Shown one piece after another: positions 32,700 to 41,233 of a stretch of DNA of 64,000 bases (position 1 is its first letter; every line of letters begins with the position of its first letter). The position numbers and the translations under genes are program-made. Source of the DNA: an uncultured Rhodobacterales bacterium. GTDB taxonomy: Bacteria; Pseudomonadota; Alphaproteobacteria; Rhodobacterales; Rhodobacteraceae. The notes below the pieces were generated by a model. That model saw only the letters and a list, made by a program, of their open reading frames with translations. It did not search any database and was not told the DNA's origin. The stretch is from NCBI GenBank assembly GCA_903873585.1, contig CAIQOV010000049.1, positions 83,334-147,333 of the forward strand, read 5' to 3'.

Positions 32700-33728
32700 A
32701 TGACATATATCCCCGCCGAAACCCGTTACGACCAGATGATTTACAACCGCTGCGGCAAGACCGGCCTGAAACTGCCGGCCATTTCGTTGGGCCTGTGGCA
32801 CAACTTTGGCGATGATACGCCGCATCAGACCAAGCAGGCCATCTTGCACACCGCCTTTGATCTGGGCATCACGCATTTTGACATCGCCAACAACTATGGC
32901 CCCCCCGCAGGGTCAGCCGAAACCGCGTTTGGCCGGATTATGGCCGAAGATTTCAGGGATCTGCGCGATGAGATGATCATCTCGTCCAAGGCCGGCTATC
33001 ATATGTGGAACGGCCCTTACGGCGAATGGGGCAGCCGCAAGTATCTGGTGGCATCGTGCGACCAAAGCCTGAAGCGCACGGGCCTGGAATACTTCGACAT
33101 CTTCTATTCGCACCGCTTTGATCCTGATACGCCTTTGGAAGAAACCATGGGCGCGCTGGATTACATCGTGCGTTCAGGCCGCGCGCTGTATGCGGGGATT
33201 TCCAGCTACAACAGCCAGCGCACGCGCGAGGCGGCGGCGATTTTGAAAGACCTTGGCACGCCCTGCATCATTCACCAGCCGTCTTACAACATTCTGAACC
33301 GCTGGGTTGAAACGGATGGCTTGAAAGAGACGTTGGGCGATCTGGGCATGGGTTCCATCGCCTTTGTGCCCTTGGCGCAGGGGATGCTGACGAACAAGTA
33401 CCTCAAGGGCATTCCCAACGGCAGCCGCGCGTCCCAAGGCAAAAGCCTTGATCCGGGAGTGCTAACCGATCACGCCGTGGCCAGCCTGAACAAGCTGAAC
33501 GATCTGGCGGCTTCGCGCGGCCAAACCTTGGCGCAAATGGCGCTGGCTTGGGTGCTGCGCGATGGGGGCATCACATCAGCCCTGATCGGGGCTTCTAAGC
33601 CTGAACAGGTCATTGATTGCGTCGGGGCCTTGGCGAACCTGTCTTTCACCGCCGCCGAACTGGCCGAGATTGACCGCATCAGCCTAGAGCGTGACATCAA
33701 CCTTTGGGCAAAATCCTCGTCCGACTAA
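32700..33728 (+). CDS. Aldo-keto reductase, L-glyceraldehyde-3-phosphate reductase type
   Basis: A 342-residue AKR-fold enzyme. LPAISLGLWHNFGDDTP (about residues 25-41) matches the YghZ/MgrA N terminus. Catalytic residues are in ITHFDIANNYGPP (Asp, Tyr). The NADPH phosphate site reads LIGASKPEQV. It reduces small aldehydes with NADPH; YghZ acts on L-glyceraldehyde 3-phosphate and methylglyoxal. The ATG at 32700 follows ATAGGAGCGCGCGC. The region before it also carries a 16-base leader identical to that of comF (19513-19528), possibly by chance. Confidence 0.88.
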   Translation: MTYIPAETRYDQMIYNRCGKTGLKLPAISLGLWHNFGDDTPHQTKQAILHTAFDLGITHFDIANNYGPPAGSAETAFGRIMAEDFRDLRDEMIISSKAGYHMWNGPYGEWGSRKYLVASCDQSLKRTGLEYFDIFYSHRFDPDTPLEETMGALDYIVRSGRALYAGISSYNSQRTREAAAILKDLGTPCIIHQPSYNILNRWVETDGLKETLGDLGMGSIAFVPLAQGMLTNKYLKGIPNGSRASQGKSLDPGVLTDHAVASLNKLNDLAASRGQTLAQMALAWVLRDGGITSALIGASKPEQVIDCVGALANLSFTAAELAEIDRISLERDINLWAKSSSD

Positions 33729-33761
33729 GCGCACGTGACCCAAGGGCGCACACCCCTTGGG

Positions 33762-34496
33762 TCAGCCTTTGCGGCTGGTGGTGACGTAATTGACCGACAG
33801 GTCGCGGGCAGACAGGCTCCACCCCCACGAGATGGGGTTAAAGACCATGCCTTTGCGGTCAACGGGCGTTAGGCCCGCGCGGTTGATTAGGGCATACAAC
33901 TCATCGGGTGTGATGAACTTGGCCCAGTCATGCGTGCCTTTGGGCAACCAGCGCATCACCCATTCCGCCCCGATGATCGCCATCAGATAGCTTTTGGGGT
34001 TACGGTTCAGGGTGGAACACAGCATGATCCCGCCGGATTTGAGCAGATCATGGCAGGCGGTCAGATAGGCCAAAGGGTCGCTGACGTGTTCAACCACTTC
34101 CATGTTCAAAACCACATCAAACTGCTCACCCGCCGCCGCCAGATCTTCGGCGGTGGTGAAGCGATAGTCGATGGCAAGGCCAGAGGCTTGGGCGTGCACC
34201 TGCGCCACCGGAATGTTGCGCGGTGCGGCATCGGCCCCTACCACTTCGGCCCCCAAGCGCGCCATGGGTTCTGACAAAAGCCCCCCGCCGCAGCCAATGT
34301 CTAAAATCCGCAGCCCTGCAAAGGGCAAAGGCTTGGTCAAGTCCCGCCCATATTCGGCGGCGATTTGGGTTGTGATATAGTCTAACCGGCAGGGGTTCAT
34401 CAAATGCAGCGGGCGGAATTTGCCGTTGGGGTTCCACCATTCGGCGGCCATCGCTTCAAATTTAGCGACTTCACTGGGGTCGATGGTGGTTTGCAT
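33762..34496 (-). CDS. ubiG: Ubiquinone biosynthesis O-methyltransferase
   Basis: A 244-residue SAM enzyme carrying out both O-methylations of ubiquinone synthesis. [20 protein letters not shown] (about residues 17-36) is the UbiG N-terminal signature. SAM motif I is [20 protein letters not shown], with [11 protein letters not shown] as the acidic motif and [15 protein letters not shown] the post motif. It is divergent from the prolyl aminopeptidase with 57 bases between, containing a TTATAT box. Membrane association is known for homologs. Confidence 0.96.
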   Translation of the reverse strand: MQTTIDPSEVAKFEAMAAEWWNPNGKFRPLHLMNPCRLDYITTQIAAEYGRDLTKPLPFAGLRILDIGCGGGLLSEPMARLGAEVVGADAAPRNIPVAQVHAQASGLAIDYRFTTAEDLAAAGEQFDVVLNMEVVEHVSDPLAYLTACHDLLKSGGIMLCSTLNRNPKSYLMAIIGAEWVMRWLPKGTHDWAKFITPDELYALINRAGLTPVDRKGMVFNPISWGWSLSARDLSVNYVTTSRKG

Positions 34497-34553
34497 GGCA
34501 AAAATCCTTCAAATGTCGTGTCAGCCGCTGTTAGAAACGTTATATAGGGCCTT

Positions 34554-35534
34554 ATGGATCATAGAGCAGGCCCAAAACGCGCGTCGGACTATCTTTACCC
34601 GCAGATCGAACCCTTCGATCAGCGCGTGATTGATGTTGGGCAGGGGCATAGCATCTATGTTGAACAATGCGGCAACCCCCAAGGCGCGCCGGTTCTGGTG
34701 CTGCACGGCGGGCCGGGGGGCGGGTGTAGCCCTGCGATGCGGCGCTATTTTGACCCGCTGCATTACCGGATTGTGCTGTTTGACCAGCGCGGATGTGGCC
34801 GTTCGCGCCCCCATGCGCGGGTTGAAGCGAACACGACATGGGATTTGGTCGCTGATATTGAACGCATCCGCACTGATCTGGGGGTCGATAAGTTCATCCT
34901 GTTCGGCGGCAGTTGGGGGGCCGCGCTTGCGCTGATCTACGCCATCACCCACCCCGCCCATGTCGCCCATCTGGTGCTGCGCGGCATTTTCTTGATGACG
35001 CGGTCGGAACTCGATTGGTTCTATGGTGGCGGGGCGGGGGCGTTTTTTCCGGATCTATGGGCGCGTTTCTTGGCCCCCATTCCTGAGCATGAGCAAGCCG
35101 ACCTGATCGGTGCTTATCACCGCCGCCTGTTCTCGGGCGACTTGGCGGAAGAGATCAAGCTGGGGCGTGTCTGGTCGAATTGGGAAAACGCGCTGGCCTC
35201 GATCGCATCGGACGGCCCGTTTGGCGAAGGCCCGGCTGATTATGCCCGCGCCTTTGCCCGGCTGGAAAACCACTATTTCCAGAACGCTGGCTTCTTGGAA
35301 TCCGACGGCTGGATCATGCAAAACCGTGCGCAGATTGAACATATCGGGGCGACCTTGGTGCAGGGCAGGCTAGACATGATCTGCCCGCCCAAGGCGGCGT
35401 GGACGCTGGCGCAGGGCTGGGCAAAATGCGATTTGCGGCTGATCCCCTTAGCAGGGCACGCCCTGTCAGAGCCGGGCATATCCGAGGCGTTGGTGGCCAC
35501 CATGAACAGCCTGCGCAGCGACTTTCCGCGCTAG
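34554..35534 (+). CDS. pip: Prolyl aminopeptidase
   Basis: A 326-residue alpha/beta hydrolase that removes N-terminal proline. VLHGGPGGGCSP (about residues 49-60) is the oxyanion-side motif, and GGSWGA (about 122-127) carries the nucleophile Ser. The acid is Asp in GRLDMICPP and the base His in LAGHALSEPG. Length is normal for the proteobacterial type. It converges on the amidohydrolase gene, overlapping at the stop codons (35531-35534). Confidence 0.92.
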   Translation: MDHRAGPKRASDYLYPQIEPFDQRVIDVGQGHSIYVEQCGNPQGAPVLVLHGGPGGGCSPAMRRYFDPLHYRIVLFDQRGCGRSRPHARVEANTTWDLVADIERIRTDLGVDKFILFGGSWGAALALIYAITHPAHVAHLVLRGIFLMTRSELDWFYGGGAGAFFPDLWARFLAPIPEHEQADLIGAYHRRLFSGDLAEEIKLGRVWSNWENALASIASDGPFGEGPADYARAFARLENHYFQNAGFLESDGWIMQNRAQIEHIGATLVQGRLDMICPPKAAWTLAQGWAKCDLRLIPLAGHALSEPGISEALVATMNSLRSDFPR

Positions 35535-37111
35535 GCCTGTTCGCCATCCACATAAACGCCCGCAATTTCAACCGCATCAGGGCGCTGGGCTAACCCCTGC
35601 ACATCCCCACGCAGCAGCACCACATCGGCGCGCATCCCGACGGCAAGCTGCCCGCGCAGGGTGTCGGTGAACAGCGCATAGCTGCCAGCGTGGGTATAAG
35701 CGGCCAAAGCTTCGGCCAAGGTCAGCCGCTGGTCGGGTTGCCCTTGGCCCCAAGGCTGGCGCGACAGGGCGCAGTGCAAGGCGTGCAGGGGCGATAGCGG
35801 AGACACTGGCCAATCTGTGCCATAGGCCAGCACAACGCCTTGGTCTTTGATCGCCCGCCAAGGAAAGGTGTCTTTCCACCGCGCTTGCCCCATGATCGAC
35901 ACGGTGGGTTCCAAGGGCAAACCCGCCAGCCCCGGCGGATGCACGGGCTGCATGGATGCCACCACCCCCAAAGCGGCCAACCTCGGCAGGTCGGTGGGGT
36001 GGATCATGTCGATATGTTCAATCCGATGCCGCGCATCGCGGGGGCCGTTCTTGGCGCGGGCGGCGGCGTAGCCATCCAGCGTGGCACGCACCGCGCCATC
36101 GCCCACGGCGTGAACGGCAATTTGCAGGCCAAGCGCATAGGCTTCGATGCAGATTTGCGCAAACTCTTCAGCGTCAAACAGCGGAGCGGATCGAAATCCC
36201 GCCTTTTGCGGGTAATCATCGGTGCGAAAGGCGGTCCACGTATCAAACACGCCGTCCATGAACATTTTCACACGGCCAAAGCTTAGGCGACCAACGGGAG
36301 GTTGGGTGGCGGCGCGCAGCAGTTCCGCGCGGCGGGCGGGGGATTGGCCGGGAACCAGCGTCATGGGCAGGCTGACATTCAGGGGCAGGCCGTCTTGGGC
36401 CAACTCCTTAAGCAAGTCCGCCTGATACAGGTTGCCGTCCATATTCACCACGGTGGTGATCCCGTGGCGCAGGCATTCCTGCATGGCGCGCAGCAAAGCC
36501 GCCTTGTCGCTGGCGCGCTGGGCGGGGGTGATGGCTTGCGGCTCTTGCCCTGACAGGCCCAAACCTTCGCGCCCGCCCGAAGGGGCAAGGCGGCGCACAA
36601 GGTCCATCGCGGCGAATTCGCGCAACTCTCCGGTGGCCAGCCCGTCTGGGCCCGTCACCACCTCGGCCCCCGCCCCAGCATCGGCGCCGTGCAAAATGCC
36701 CGCCGCTTGCAAAGCCGCCGTATTGGCCCAAGCGCAGTGAAAATCGGTGGAGGTGATGCACAGCGCGCGGTCAGCCAGCACCGCATCCAAAGCGTGGCGG
36801 TCGGGGCGGCTTTCGCCCAACAGATCGTAATTCGCGCCGTAAGCGCAGACCATATCCCCGTCAGGCGTGGCGGCAGCGTGGCTGATCAGGGCCACCCGCA
36901 GCGCGCCCGCGTCATGCACCTGCGACAGGTTCAACTGCGCCAGCGTCACCCCGCCGCCAAACAAATGCGCATGGCTTTCGCAAAAAGCGGGCAGGGCGAG
37001 CAAGCCTTCGCCCTGTTTGGACGCCGGAACGATCCGCGCAATCCGCCCATCTTGTAGGTGCAGGTCAAACAGGCCCTCTTGCCCAAACAGGCGCACAGAG
37101 TCCAGCACCAT
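35531..37111 (-). CDS. YtcJ-like amidohydrolase family 3 protein
   Basis: A 526-residue metal-dependent hydrolase. CESHAHLFGG (about residues 43-52) is the HxH metal site. FMDGVFDTWTA, HAVGDGAVR, RHRIEHID and GTDWPVSPLSP are the other metal or substrate motifs of the amidohydrolase-3 family, whose members act on N-acyl compounds, formamides or cyclic amides. Substrate is unknown. It is the last gene of a six-gene minus-strand operon, three bases after the dehydrogenase-like gene. The context suggests it hydrolyses an amide made or released in the same pathway. Confidence 0.82.
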   Translation of the reverse strand: MVLDSVRLFGQEGLFDLHLQDGRIARIVPASKQGEGLLALPAFCESHAHLFGGGVTLAQLNLSQVHDAGALRVALISHAAATPDGDMVCAYGANYDLLGESRPDRHALDAVLADRALCITSTDFHCAWANTAALQAAGILHGADAGAGAEVVTGPDGLATGELREFAAMDLVRRLAPSGGREGLGLSGQEPQAITPAQRASDKAALLRAMQECLRHGITTVVNMDGNLYQADLLKELAQDGLPLNVSLPMTLVPGQSPARRAELLRAATQPPVGRLSFGRVKMFMDGVFDTWTAFRTDDYPQKAGFRSAPLFDAEEFAQICIEAYALGLQIAVHAVGDGAVRATLDGYAAARAKNGPRDARHRIEHIDMIHPTDLPRLAALGVVASMQPVHPPGLAGLPLEPTVSIMGQARWKDTFPWRAIKDQGVVLAYGTDWPVSPLSPLHALHCALSRQPWGQGQPDQRLTLAEALAAYTHAGSYALFTDTLRGQLAVGMRADVVLLRGDVQGLAQRPDAVEIAGVYVDGEQA

Positions 37112-37114
37112 GGC

Positions 37115-39181
37115 CTAATCCTCAATCCTTGTGACTTCGCGGCGGAAGGGCAGCGCGTCGCCCAGATCTGGCGCGTCCAGATCGCGGGCATAGCGGTGGC
37201 CGGCGTGGGTGGCCCAAGCGATGGGCGCAGGCGCTGCGGCATCGCCGATCACCTTGACCGAGCGTATCCCCGCATCGGCCCAATCGCCCTGCCGCGCCAT
37301 AAGGTCTAAGAACACCCCGTCGTTCGAGGTGCGAGAAGTCACAAGCACCACCACATCGCATTCAATCAGGCCACGCGCGTCAGTATAGGTGCAGCAGGTT
37401 TCCACCCCGCCCGCCTGCACCGCAGCAATCCCAGTGTTCAACCTAATCGCCACGCCCAAGCCCGCCAAACGGCGGTGAATTTGCGATTGCTCAAGGGTGT
37501 TCGCTGTCCAATCCGACACAAAGGCCGATGGCGTCACCAAGGAGACATCGCAGCCCTTTTGCGCGCAAAGTTCGGCCAGAACGCCGCCCATGTAATAGTG
37601 ATCATCATCAAACACCACGACACGGCCCGAAGGGATGCGGCCTGCCATCAGATCATCGGGCGTAAATATGGGCGTTTGCGCGTTGATCGGCATGGGCACA
37701 ACGTGCTGGCGCGCCACACCATCGGCCCGCCAAGTAGACCCTGTGGCGACACAAATGTGCTGGAAGCCAAAGGCCAAAACCTCCTCTGCCGTCAGGCGAG
37801 AGCCGGGGTACATCTGCACATTGGGCCGTTGGCCCAACTGATACAGTCGATAATCCGCCACCCGCCCCCAAGCCGACAGGCCGGGAAGTTGGCGTTCGCG
37901 CGCTACTCGGCCACCGTAGCTGTCCAGCGCCTCGGCCACGGCCACGTCATAACCGCGCAGGGCGGCTGCGCGTGCCGCCTCTAGCCCCGCTGGGCCTGAT
38001 CCTATTATCAGCACCGACTGGCTTTCGCCTTTCGCTGCGATCTTTTCCGGATGCCAGCCGCGCCGCCATTCTTCCATCCACGTCGGGTTCTGTGTGCAGC
38101 GGCCCATGCCTTGGGTCATGTCACCCGTCACACAGATGTTGCAGCCGATACATTCGCGGATGTCATCAATCCGGCCTTCATCAATCTTGCGCGGCAGGAA
38201 AGGGTCGGCAATCGACGGGCGCGCACAGCCGATGAAATCCAACCGCCCCTGCTTGATCATCCGTGCCATCACATCGGGCGAGGTAAAGCGCCCAACCCCA
38301 ACCACGGGGCGGGGGCTTAGGTCGCGAATGCCTGTCACCCAAGCCTCTTGCGCGGCCTCTTCCTTGAACCGCGAGGGGCCAGAGCAGTCTTCCCACGTGC
38401 CCATCGCCAAATCCCACATGTCGGGCAGTTCGGCGTTCATCGCGATGAAATCGCGCACTTCGGCGTTGGAAAAGCCAAGCTGGCCGATGGTTTCATCCAA
38501 AGACACCCGCAGCGTCAGCGCCATCGTATCGCCCACAGCATCGCGCAGATCGGCCAGCACCTCGCGCGCAAAGCGCGAGCGGTTTTCCAGACTGCCGCCG
38601 TATTCATCGCTGCGCTGGTTGGTGGCGCGCGACAGGAAGTGCTGAAAGATGCCAAACCCATGCGCGCCGTACAGGCAAATCAGATCAAACCCCGCCAATT
38701 TGCTGCGCTTGGCGGCGTTCACAAACCAGCGGCGCAGGTTCTTGATATCGGTCTTGTCCATCGCGCGGGCCTGCACCGGATCGTTGGTAAAGGTGCGGAT
38801 GGGCAGGGCCGATGGGGCAAGGGGCACTTCTTTGGTGTACATATTTGGGCCGTTGATGCCCGAATAGGCCAGTTGTATCCCCGCCAAAGCGCCATGGGTT
38901 TTCATCGCCGCCGCCATCTTGGCGATCGAGGGGATGTCTTTATCCTCCCACAGGCGCAGTTCGATGAAGGGGGTGATTTCAGACGAATGGTGCATTTCGG
39001 TCTGTTCGGTGAAGATCACACCCCACCCACCTTCAGCCTTGGTGGCGCGCATCGCGGCGGCGGCCGAAGGGTCGCGGTAGCCGCCGCCGTTGCAATGGGG
39101 CACCTGATAAAAGCGGTTCTTTGCCGTCAGCGGGCCAATCGCCATGGGTTCGAACAGAATATCATAGCGAGGGTCGCGCAT
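37115..39181 (-). CDS. Trimethylamine/histamine-dehydrogenase-like flavoprotein
   Basis: A 688-residue enzyme with an N-terminal OYE-type barrel (FMN), a [4Fe-4S] site and a C-terminal FAD/ADP-binding half. Cys30 (VPHCNGGG) matches the covalent FMN Cys of trimethylamine dehydrogenase. The cluster ligands are Cys344, 347, 350 and 362 (CIGCNICVTG, RCTQN). Tyr171 and His174 (YGAHG) and Trp256 with Asp257 (DMWDLAM) fit the TMADH active site. At the positions of TMADH Tyr60 and Trp355, two walls of its aromatic bowl, this protein has Gln60 and Asp354. As I recall, histamine dehydrogenase has Gln and Asp at these places, so an amine other than trimethylamine is likely. It starts four bases after the LysR gene. 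Confidence 0.85.
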   Translation of the reverse strand: MRDPRYDILFEPMAIGPLTAKNRFYQVPHCNGGGYRDPSAAAAMRATKAEGGWGVIFTEQTEMHHSSEITPFIELRLWEDKDIPSIAKMAAAMKTHGALAGIQLAYSGINGPNMYTKEVPLAPSALPIRTFTNDPVQARAMDKTDIKNLRRWFVNAAKRSKLAGFDLICLYGAHGFGIFQHFLSRATNQRSDEYGGSLENRSRFAREVLADLRDAVGDTMALTLRVSLDETIGQLGFSNAEVRDFIAMNAELPDMWDLAMGTWEDCSGPSRFKEEAAQEAWVTGIRDLSPRPVVGVGRFTSPDVMARMIKQGRLDFIGCARPSIADPFLPRKIDEGRIDDIRECIGCNICVTGDMTQGMGRCTQNPTWMEEWRRGWHPEKIAAKGESQSVLIIGSGPAGLEAARAAALRGYDVAVAEALDSYGGRVARERQLPGLSAWGRVADYRLYQLGQRPNVQMYPGSRLTAEEVLAFGFQHICVATGSTWRADGVARQHVVPMPINAQTPIFTPDDLMAGRIPSGRVVVFDDDHYYMGGVLAELCAQKGCDVSLVTPSAFVSDWTANTLEQSQIHRRLAGLGVAIRLNTGIAAVQAGGVETCCTYTDARGLIECDVVVLVTSRTSNDGVFLDLMARQGDWADAGIRSVKVIGDAAAPAPIAWATHAGHRYARDLDAPDLGDALPFRREVTRIED

Positions 39182-39185
39182 CAGA

Positions 39186-40115
39186 TCACACTCGCAAGAT
39201 CAGTTTGGGCAAAAGGCTTTGCAGTTGGGTTTTGGCGTGATCAATAAAGGCTTGGATCGTCAGCGAGGAACTGGCCCCCTTGCGGTACAAAAGCCCGATT
39301 TGCATGGGCTGCACAGCGCCCGACAGCGGCACAAAGGCCAGCTTTCGCCCATCCGCCGCCAAATTCGAGAAGGGGCGGAAGTTTGATATGGAATAGCCAA
39401 ACCCGTTGGCAACCAGCGAACGCACCACCTCTAGATCGCCGCTGCGTTCGACAATGCGCGGCTTGACGCCTGCCTTTTCGAACAGCGACAGAAAATAGTC
39501 GGCGGAATAGGGAATATCCAGCAAGACCATCGGCAGGTCGCCCAGATCGGTGATCGACAGCGTTTCACGGGTGGCAAGCGGGTGGTCGGCGGGCAGGGTG
39601 ACAAAGGGCGGCAAGGTGCCAAGGTCGATGAAGGTCAGTTCGGGCGGCAAGGCCAGATCATAGGTCAGAACCACATCCAGCGTGCCGTCAAGCAGGCCCT
39701 TTAGCAAAGCACCTTGGTGGGTTTCAAGCTGGTGAAAATCGACAGCCGGATGCAGATCCATGAAACTGCGGCGCAGTTGGGGCACAACCATGCGCGCAAA
39801 GGTCAAAAGGCAACCGATGTTCAGGCTGCCCTTCACGGTGCCATGCAGTTGCGCCGCCAGTTCTGACAGGGTGCGTGCGGCGGCAAGGGTGGCGATGGCT
39901 TCGCGGATGATCTCGAGCCCGGATGGGGTTGGTGTCATGCCTTGGGTGTGTTTGCGAAAGAACAGGGGCAGGCCCAGTTCAGCCTCTAGCTGCGCCAAAG
40001 CGGTTGAGATTGAAGGGGCGGATACATTCATCCGCTCTGCCGCCAAGGTGACAGATCCGGCTTGGCCAACGGCCACTAGATATTCCAACTGGCGCAGGGT
40101 AAAGCGCGTTGACAT
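39186..40115 (-). CDS. LysR-family transcriptional regulator
   Basis: A 309-residue protein. FTLRQLEYLVAVGQAGSVTL (about residues 5-24) and SAPSISTALAQLEAELGLPL (about 32-51) form the N-terminal winged helix-turn-helix. The rest is the ligand-binding domain. It probably controls the surrounding operon in response to the pathway substrate. The ATG at 40115 shares a base with the stop of the DUF1028 gene. An upstream in-frame extension (to 40274) only shadows DUF1028. A LysR gene inside an operon, not divergent from it, is unusual. Confidence 0.92.
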   Translation of the reverse strand: MSTRFTLRQLEYLVAVGQAGSVTLAAERMNVSAPSISTALAQLEAELGLPLFFRKHTQGMTPTPSGLEIIREAIATLAAARTLSELAAQLHGTVKGSLNIGCLLTFARMVVPQLRRSFMDLHPAVDFHQLETHQGALLKGLLDGTLDVVLTYDLALPPELTFIDLGTLPPFVTLPADHPLATRETLSITDLGDLPMVLLDIPYSADYFLSLFEKAGVKPRIVERSGDLEVVRSLVANGFGYSISNFRPFSNLAADGRKLAFVPLSGAVQPMQIGLLYRKGASSSLTIQAFIDHAKTQLQSLLPKLILRV

Positions 40116-40789
40116 TATTTTTCTCCGGCTACGCCATAAGCAGGGGCGGCGCGCGGGTCTAGCGCGCGGGTTTGGTAAGCGCTCATCTGGGGTTTGTAGA
40201 TGCCCCAAGCGCGGGTGATATGGGCGATGGGGTCGCCCTCTTCCCAATCGCAGCGCAGTTCGGCCAAGGGCCACGGGTGTTGGCCAACGATCAGCAATCC
40301 CGCCGAATGCACGGGGCCTGCTTCGCCGCCCAAGGCAAGGGCGGCTTGCATCGCTGTTAGCAAACGGTCGCCCAGATGGCCTTTGGCCGCACTAAAGGCC
40401 GTGACCATGGCGGTGGGAATGCCCTTGTCGGCCAGCAAATTGCCACCAGCGGCCACACCGTCCCCTTCAGCAGCGCCCCAAATGCCCAGCGCATTTTGCC
40501 CCGACCAAGTGGCCGTGCGCCCTTGCGCATCAACGCACAAAAGCTGGCGGTATTCGGGAAACTTTTCCTGCGCCACGGCTTGTTTGACAGCTTCGGGTGC
40601 AGAATGCCCAGCGGCCAGCAGATCAAGCATGGCATCGCCCAAAGCGGGGTTGGTGATGTTCTGGCTGGCCGCCGCCCCCACCCCCGCCCGCGCATAAGCG
40701 CAGCGCGCCGCAACGGCTGGAGAGGAGGACGAAATGGCCATGCCGAACTGGCCGGTTTGCGCGCAGCGCGCGACGATCGAGAATGTCAT
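40115..40789 (-). CDS. DUF1028-family protein (putative Ntn-type hydrolase)
   Basis: A 224-residue protein beginning MTFSIVARCAQTGQFGMAIS, the DUF1028 start. ASQNITNPALGDAMLDLLAA and GVAAGGNLLADKGIPTAM are typical family segments. The family is related to Ntn hydrolases and often sits beside amine or peptide catabolic genes; no activity is proven. It lies one base after ridA and overlaps the LysR start. Its conserved place in this operon suggests that it hydrolyses an amide intermediate. Confidence 0.8.
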   Translation of the reverse strand: MTFSIVARCAQTGQFGMAISSSSPAVAARCAYARAGVGAAASQNITNPALGDAMLDLLAAGHSAPEAVKQAVAQEKFPEYRQLLCVDAQGRTATWSGQNALGIWGAAEGDGVAAGGNLLADKGIPTAMVTAFSAAKGHLGDRLLTAMQAALALGGEAGPVHSAGLLIVGQHPWPLAELRCDWEEGDPIAHITRAWGIYKPQMSAYQTRALDPRAAPAYGVAGEK

Positions 40790-40790
40790 A

Positions 40791-41207
40791 TCAATCAGGG
40801 ATCACAGCGGTGGCGTCAATTTCCACCAGCCAATCAGGGCGCGCCAAGGCCACCACCGTCAGGCCAGTGCACACCGGATGCACGCCGCGAATGTATTCGC
40901 CCATGGTGCGGTAAACCGCCTCGCGGTGGCGCACATCGGTCAGGTAGACCACCAGTTTCACCAGATGCTCCATCTTGCCGCCGGCCTCTTCGATGATCTG
41001 CTGGATGTTTTGCATCACCTTATGGGTCTGTTCTGCCGCATCATGGCTGCCAAGGTTCACCGCTGTGTCCAAGTCTTGCGGGCAAGCGCCGCGAAACCAC
41101 ACGGTGCGCCCGCCGCGCGTGACAACGGCATGGGCCAGATCATTGTCGAGCTTTTGTTCAGGATAGGTGACTTTGGTGTTGAAGGGGCGAATGCGTTGGT
41201 GGGCCAT
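40791..41207 (-). CDS. RidA-family protein
   Basis: A 138-residue protein of the RidA/YjgF/Rid family. NIQQIIEEAGGKMEHLVKLV (about residues 66-85) is the family helix-strand core, and the C-terminal ARPDWLVEIDATAVI carries the usual Glu. The RidA Arg that binds the imine carboxylate is probably in VHPVCTGLTVV, where the usual Arg-Pro-Ala is changed. So it may belong to an Rid subfamily with a different substrate rather than true RidA. The ATG at 41207 has TTGGAG upstream; a longer ORF to 41237 lacks a site. It likely hydrolyses a reactive imine made by the pathway. Confidence 0.78.
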   Translation of the reverse strand: MAHQRIRPFNTKVTYPEQKLDNDLAHAVVTRGGRTVWFRGACPQDLDTAVNLGSHDAAEQTHKVMQNIQQIIEEAGGKMEHLVKLVVYLTDVRHREAVYRTMGEYIRGVHPVCTGLTVVALARPDWLVEIDATAVIPD

Positions 41208-41233
41208 CGGGCACTCCAAGGTTAGGGGTTGGG

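Noticed and set aside
40116..40274. N-terminal extension of the LysR ORF
   Set aside because: It is Arg/Pro-rich shadow sequence of DUF1028; the helix-turn-helix begins right after the ATG at 40115.
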